Below, piece after piece: positions 61,795 to 64,000 of a stretch of 64,000 nt of DNA. The stretch is from Lenzites betulinus (taxonomy: Eukaryota; Basidiomycota; Agaricomycetes; Polyporales; Polyporaceae): contig JABYQU010000017.1 in NCBI GenBank assembly GCA_022264855.1, positions 536,693 through 600,692 of the forward strand, in the 5' to 3' direction. The stretch's first letter is position 1; every line of letters starts with the position of its first letter. The notes under the pieces are model-generated. The model made no database searches and had not been told where the DNA came from. It worked only from the letters and a program-made list of their open reading frames with translations. The translations under genes were made by a program, and so were the position numbers.

Positions 61795-62620
61795 CTTCCG
61801 GCTCCTCGCGCAGGTGGCAACAATGCGAATGCTTCCGCGACCGCGAATCGCTTTCTAGGACCTCCGAACGCCGGAGCGCGCCCCGCGCCTAACTACCAGG
61901 GCATGATGCAGGGAGCGCAAGGTTTCCAGCAGGGAGGGAAGGTTTCGCGGCGAACGCGCTACCAAACGGCTTCTGCCACTACTGCGGCGATGCGAACCCA
62001 TATGCTGCGGAACTGCCCGGCAGCGGAGACTGACATCCGCGAAGGGAAGTGCTCGCGTAACCCGGAAGGGCTGATTGTGCTCCCTACTGGTCAGTTCCTC
62101 CCGCGACAGCTCCCTGGGTTCGACGGTTTGACTATGCACGACCGACTCTACGAATGGCACCGACGGGAACGTGTTCGCCAAGGTCAGAACCCCGCGCAGG
62201 CAGCCCCAGCGGCCCAAATGGTATTTGCGATCGCGGAGGACATCGAACCGTGGATTAGTAGCTTCCAGTTCACCGCGGAGGACCGCATCCAACAGTTAGA
62301 GCACGAGCTGTACATGCTCAAGAAGGGGAAGGAACGCTTCGATGGCGTGGAGGTACCCTCGTTCCCAAAACCGCGCTCGCTGACCGGTATCGCGACCTGC
62401 GTCGCCAGGCCCTCAAAACCGCGAACGCTCCGCGGACTCGCGCCCGGGACCCTCGCGCTCCGCCAGCGGCCTTCGCGCCCCTAAGGCGAACGCCACTGGG
62501 CAACCCGCGCGACTGGTCCCTCCGCATCTCGAACCCGCTCTGCGTTTCCGCGAAACGGTAGCGACCGGGGACCGCGGAGCGACCCGTACACGACGCAACC
62601 ATCCGGACGACGGAGAACCA
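61790..62620 (+). pseudogene. Element C gag, 3' part, frame-broken
   Basis: Continuation of the gag at 51,142-52,640. It contains a Gly/Asn/Ala-rich linker and FCHYCGDAN, the first half of a CCHC zinc knuckle, in one frame. The second half (MLRNCPAAETDIREGKCSRN, then EGLIVLPTGQFLPRQLPG and LYEWHRRERVRQ) lies in another frame. An extra C among 61,997-61,999 separates them. Further frame changes occur before 61,900 and between 62,484 and 62,620. The C-terminal helix DRIQQLEHELYMLKKGKERF is clear. The element is therefore inactive as sequenced. Confidence 0.75.
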
Positions 62621-63624
62621 GGTGCCCGAGCCGCCGCGACAACAGGAACGCCCAGCGACGCCGTATCGCGCACCGGCGGACCAAGGCCAACCACCGCTAC
62701 CAGAACACCCTTTCGCGAAGGCGCGCGATGCGACTTACGCGCCCCCGAACGTACGCAACTTTGGGAGCGCCGCCCGCGAAGCCGAAGGAACAGGAGCGCG
62801 ACGGCGCCTTTCGCACGATTGCACCAGTCTACCAGCCAGGGCTCGCAGCCGCAGTCTTCGAGCGTATGATGAAGACTCCCGTGATCAATGTCTCAACGGA
62901 GGAGCTCCTCTCACTGGCGCCGGAGGTCCGCGCGAAGTTCCGCGAAGCGGTCACTCCGCGACGAGTCCCACCCACCGGCCAAAGGACCGTTGCCTTCGCT
63001 GGCGTCGAAGGATCCTCGACCGCGGACGGAGCAGAACCGGAAGAGCTCTCGTGCTTCGGAACACCTTTGGAGCCTGGCGGTTACGTTCTCCCTGACCTTT
63101 ACGATGTCTACCTTCGGGATGTTGCCCCGTCTGGTGAGAGCCCTCCTCTGAAGAACGCGAAGGAGTCGCATGCGCTGCGATCAATCGTTGGTCTCGTCGA
63201 CACCAAGGAGTACGTAGAAGCGATCGTCGACCCTGGTTGCATGATCGTCGCGATGTCGGAGCACGTCTGCCACCATCTTGGGCTCTCGTACGACCCCACG
63301 ATACGGCTGAATATGCAATCCGCGAACGGGGAGGTCGAGAAGTCGCTCGGTTTGGTGCGGAACATGCCGTTCAAGGTCTCGACAATTGTCCTATACTTGC
63401 AAGTCCACGTCGTTCGTAACGCGGCGTACGACATGCTCCTCGGAAGGCCGTTCGATGTCCTAACCAAGAGCGTCATCAAGAACTTCGACAACGAGGACCA
63501 GACCATCACCATCGAGTGCCCCAATACTGGACAAATCGCGACGATCCCCACCATTCCGCGGGGACGGGCTCGATTTCGTGCCCGTCCGAACCCCGAGCCA
63601 GTCCGACCCGAACCCACTATCTGA
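62621..63624 (+). pseudogene. Element C protease region
   Basis: Two overlapping frames carry one protein. EHPFAKARDATYAPPNVRNF ends near 62,762. After an extra base (A at 62,766 is a candidate) the protein continues APPAKPKEQERDGAFRTIAP, VINVSTEELLSLAPEVRAKF, TPRRVPP and the retropepsin-like core VEAIVDPGCMIVAMSEHVCH with LGLSYDPTIRLNMQSANGEV, YDMLLGRPFDVLT and NFDNEDQTITIECPNTGQIA. The active-site triplet is Asp-Pro-Gly in place of Asp-Ser/Thr-Gly, as in many relatives of this fungal group as far as I recall. It ends at 63,624 by a stop, with the next segment in another frame. Confidence 0.75.
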
Positions 63625-64000
63625 GGAAGGTAGTGACGACATCGCCGTTATCATAGAACTAGAAGGCGACGTTCCGCGCATTCGCGCTTATACCCTGCTC
63701 TCCGATCCTTCCCTCCCTATGCCTGCTCTCTATCTCTCCGCCTGCGATCAACTCCCGAGCCTAGCGAAAGCGTATTTCCACGCCCAAAACCCACAAAGCG
63801 AACCGTCCGATGACTCGTACTCTTGTCCTTCTCCCTCTCTCTTTCCTTCCTTCTCAGCCTCGACTGCTCGCGGGCCTATAGCCGTAAAACCCTTCTCTAG
63901 CTCAGCGCAGACTAGCGAAGGCGATACCCCGCGATATTCGCAATCAGCGCAACCCAATCCCCACTCCAGCGGTGTGTTCGCGTTCTCCTATAGAACGGAC
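63625..64000 (+). pseudogene. Element C pol, partial, runs off the window
   Basis: Open frame from about 63,620 to the window end in the frame next to the protease: EEGSDDIAVIIELEGDVPRI, YTLLSDPSLPMPALYLSACD, SLAKAYFHAQNPQSEPSDDS and so on. This is the linker expected between protease and reverse transcriptase; the RT itself would lie to the right. The frame change against the protease may be another indel or a programmed shift. Confidence 0.5.

Overview
The window looks like a basidiomycete (Agaricomycetes, probably Polyporales) nuclear genome. Genes are densely spaced and interrupted by many short GT-AG introns of about 45-70 nt. Gene families typical of mushroom-forming fungi are present (DUF6534 membrane proteins, small kinase-like proteins, LysM proteins, RBR ligases), and the right third is filled with Ty3/Gypsy-type retroelements. 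Gene models were built by hand from splice motifs and protein-family conservation; no search or aligner was available.

Left part (1-20 kb), mostly conserved housekeeping genes: a hypothetical protein, a WDR70-type WD-repeat protein, a BET double-bromodomain protein (Bdf1), a G-patch plus zinc-finger protein, an Mph1/FANCM DNA helicase with a possible 4-nt microexon, the mitochondrial Fe-S P-loop protein Ind1, a secreted two-LysM protein, the GINS subunit Psf1 and an RBR-type E3 ligase. Several pairs share short divergent promoters.

Middle part (20-42 kb), more lineage-specific: a many-exon DUF6534 membrane protein, two tandemly duplicated kinase-like genes, a short-chain dehydrogenase/reductase (SDR) gene whose first coding exon holds a 277-bp MITE, a second RBR ligase, a secreted GH27 alpha-galactosidase, two intact SDR paralogues, and an RBM26/27-type RNA-binding protein.

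Right part (42-64 kb), repeats. Element B (about 42.3-47.9 kb, + strand) encodes Gag-protease and RT-RNase H but no integrase, and is full of short perfect stem-loops throughout its LTR, leader and coding sequence. A block rich in GCGA/TCGCAG words follows, holding two small two-exon genes that look paralogous and match nothing I recognise. Element C (+ strand, gag at 51.1-52.6 kb, resuming at 61.8 kb to the window end) is a frame-broken gypsy-like element. Element D (52,641-61,789, - strand), a complete 9.1-kb chromovirus with 434/436-bp LTRs and 5-bp target duplication CCGCT, has landed inside C's gag. D carries an extra open reading frame between pol and its 3' LTR.

The strongest leads are the hairpin-saturated integrase-less element B, the MITE whose inverted termini supply splice-like GT and AG ends inside the SDR gene, the two unknown paralogues at 48.7-50.1 kb, and the env-position ORF of element D.
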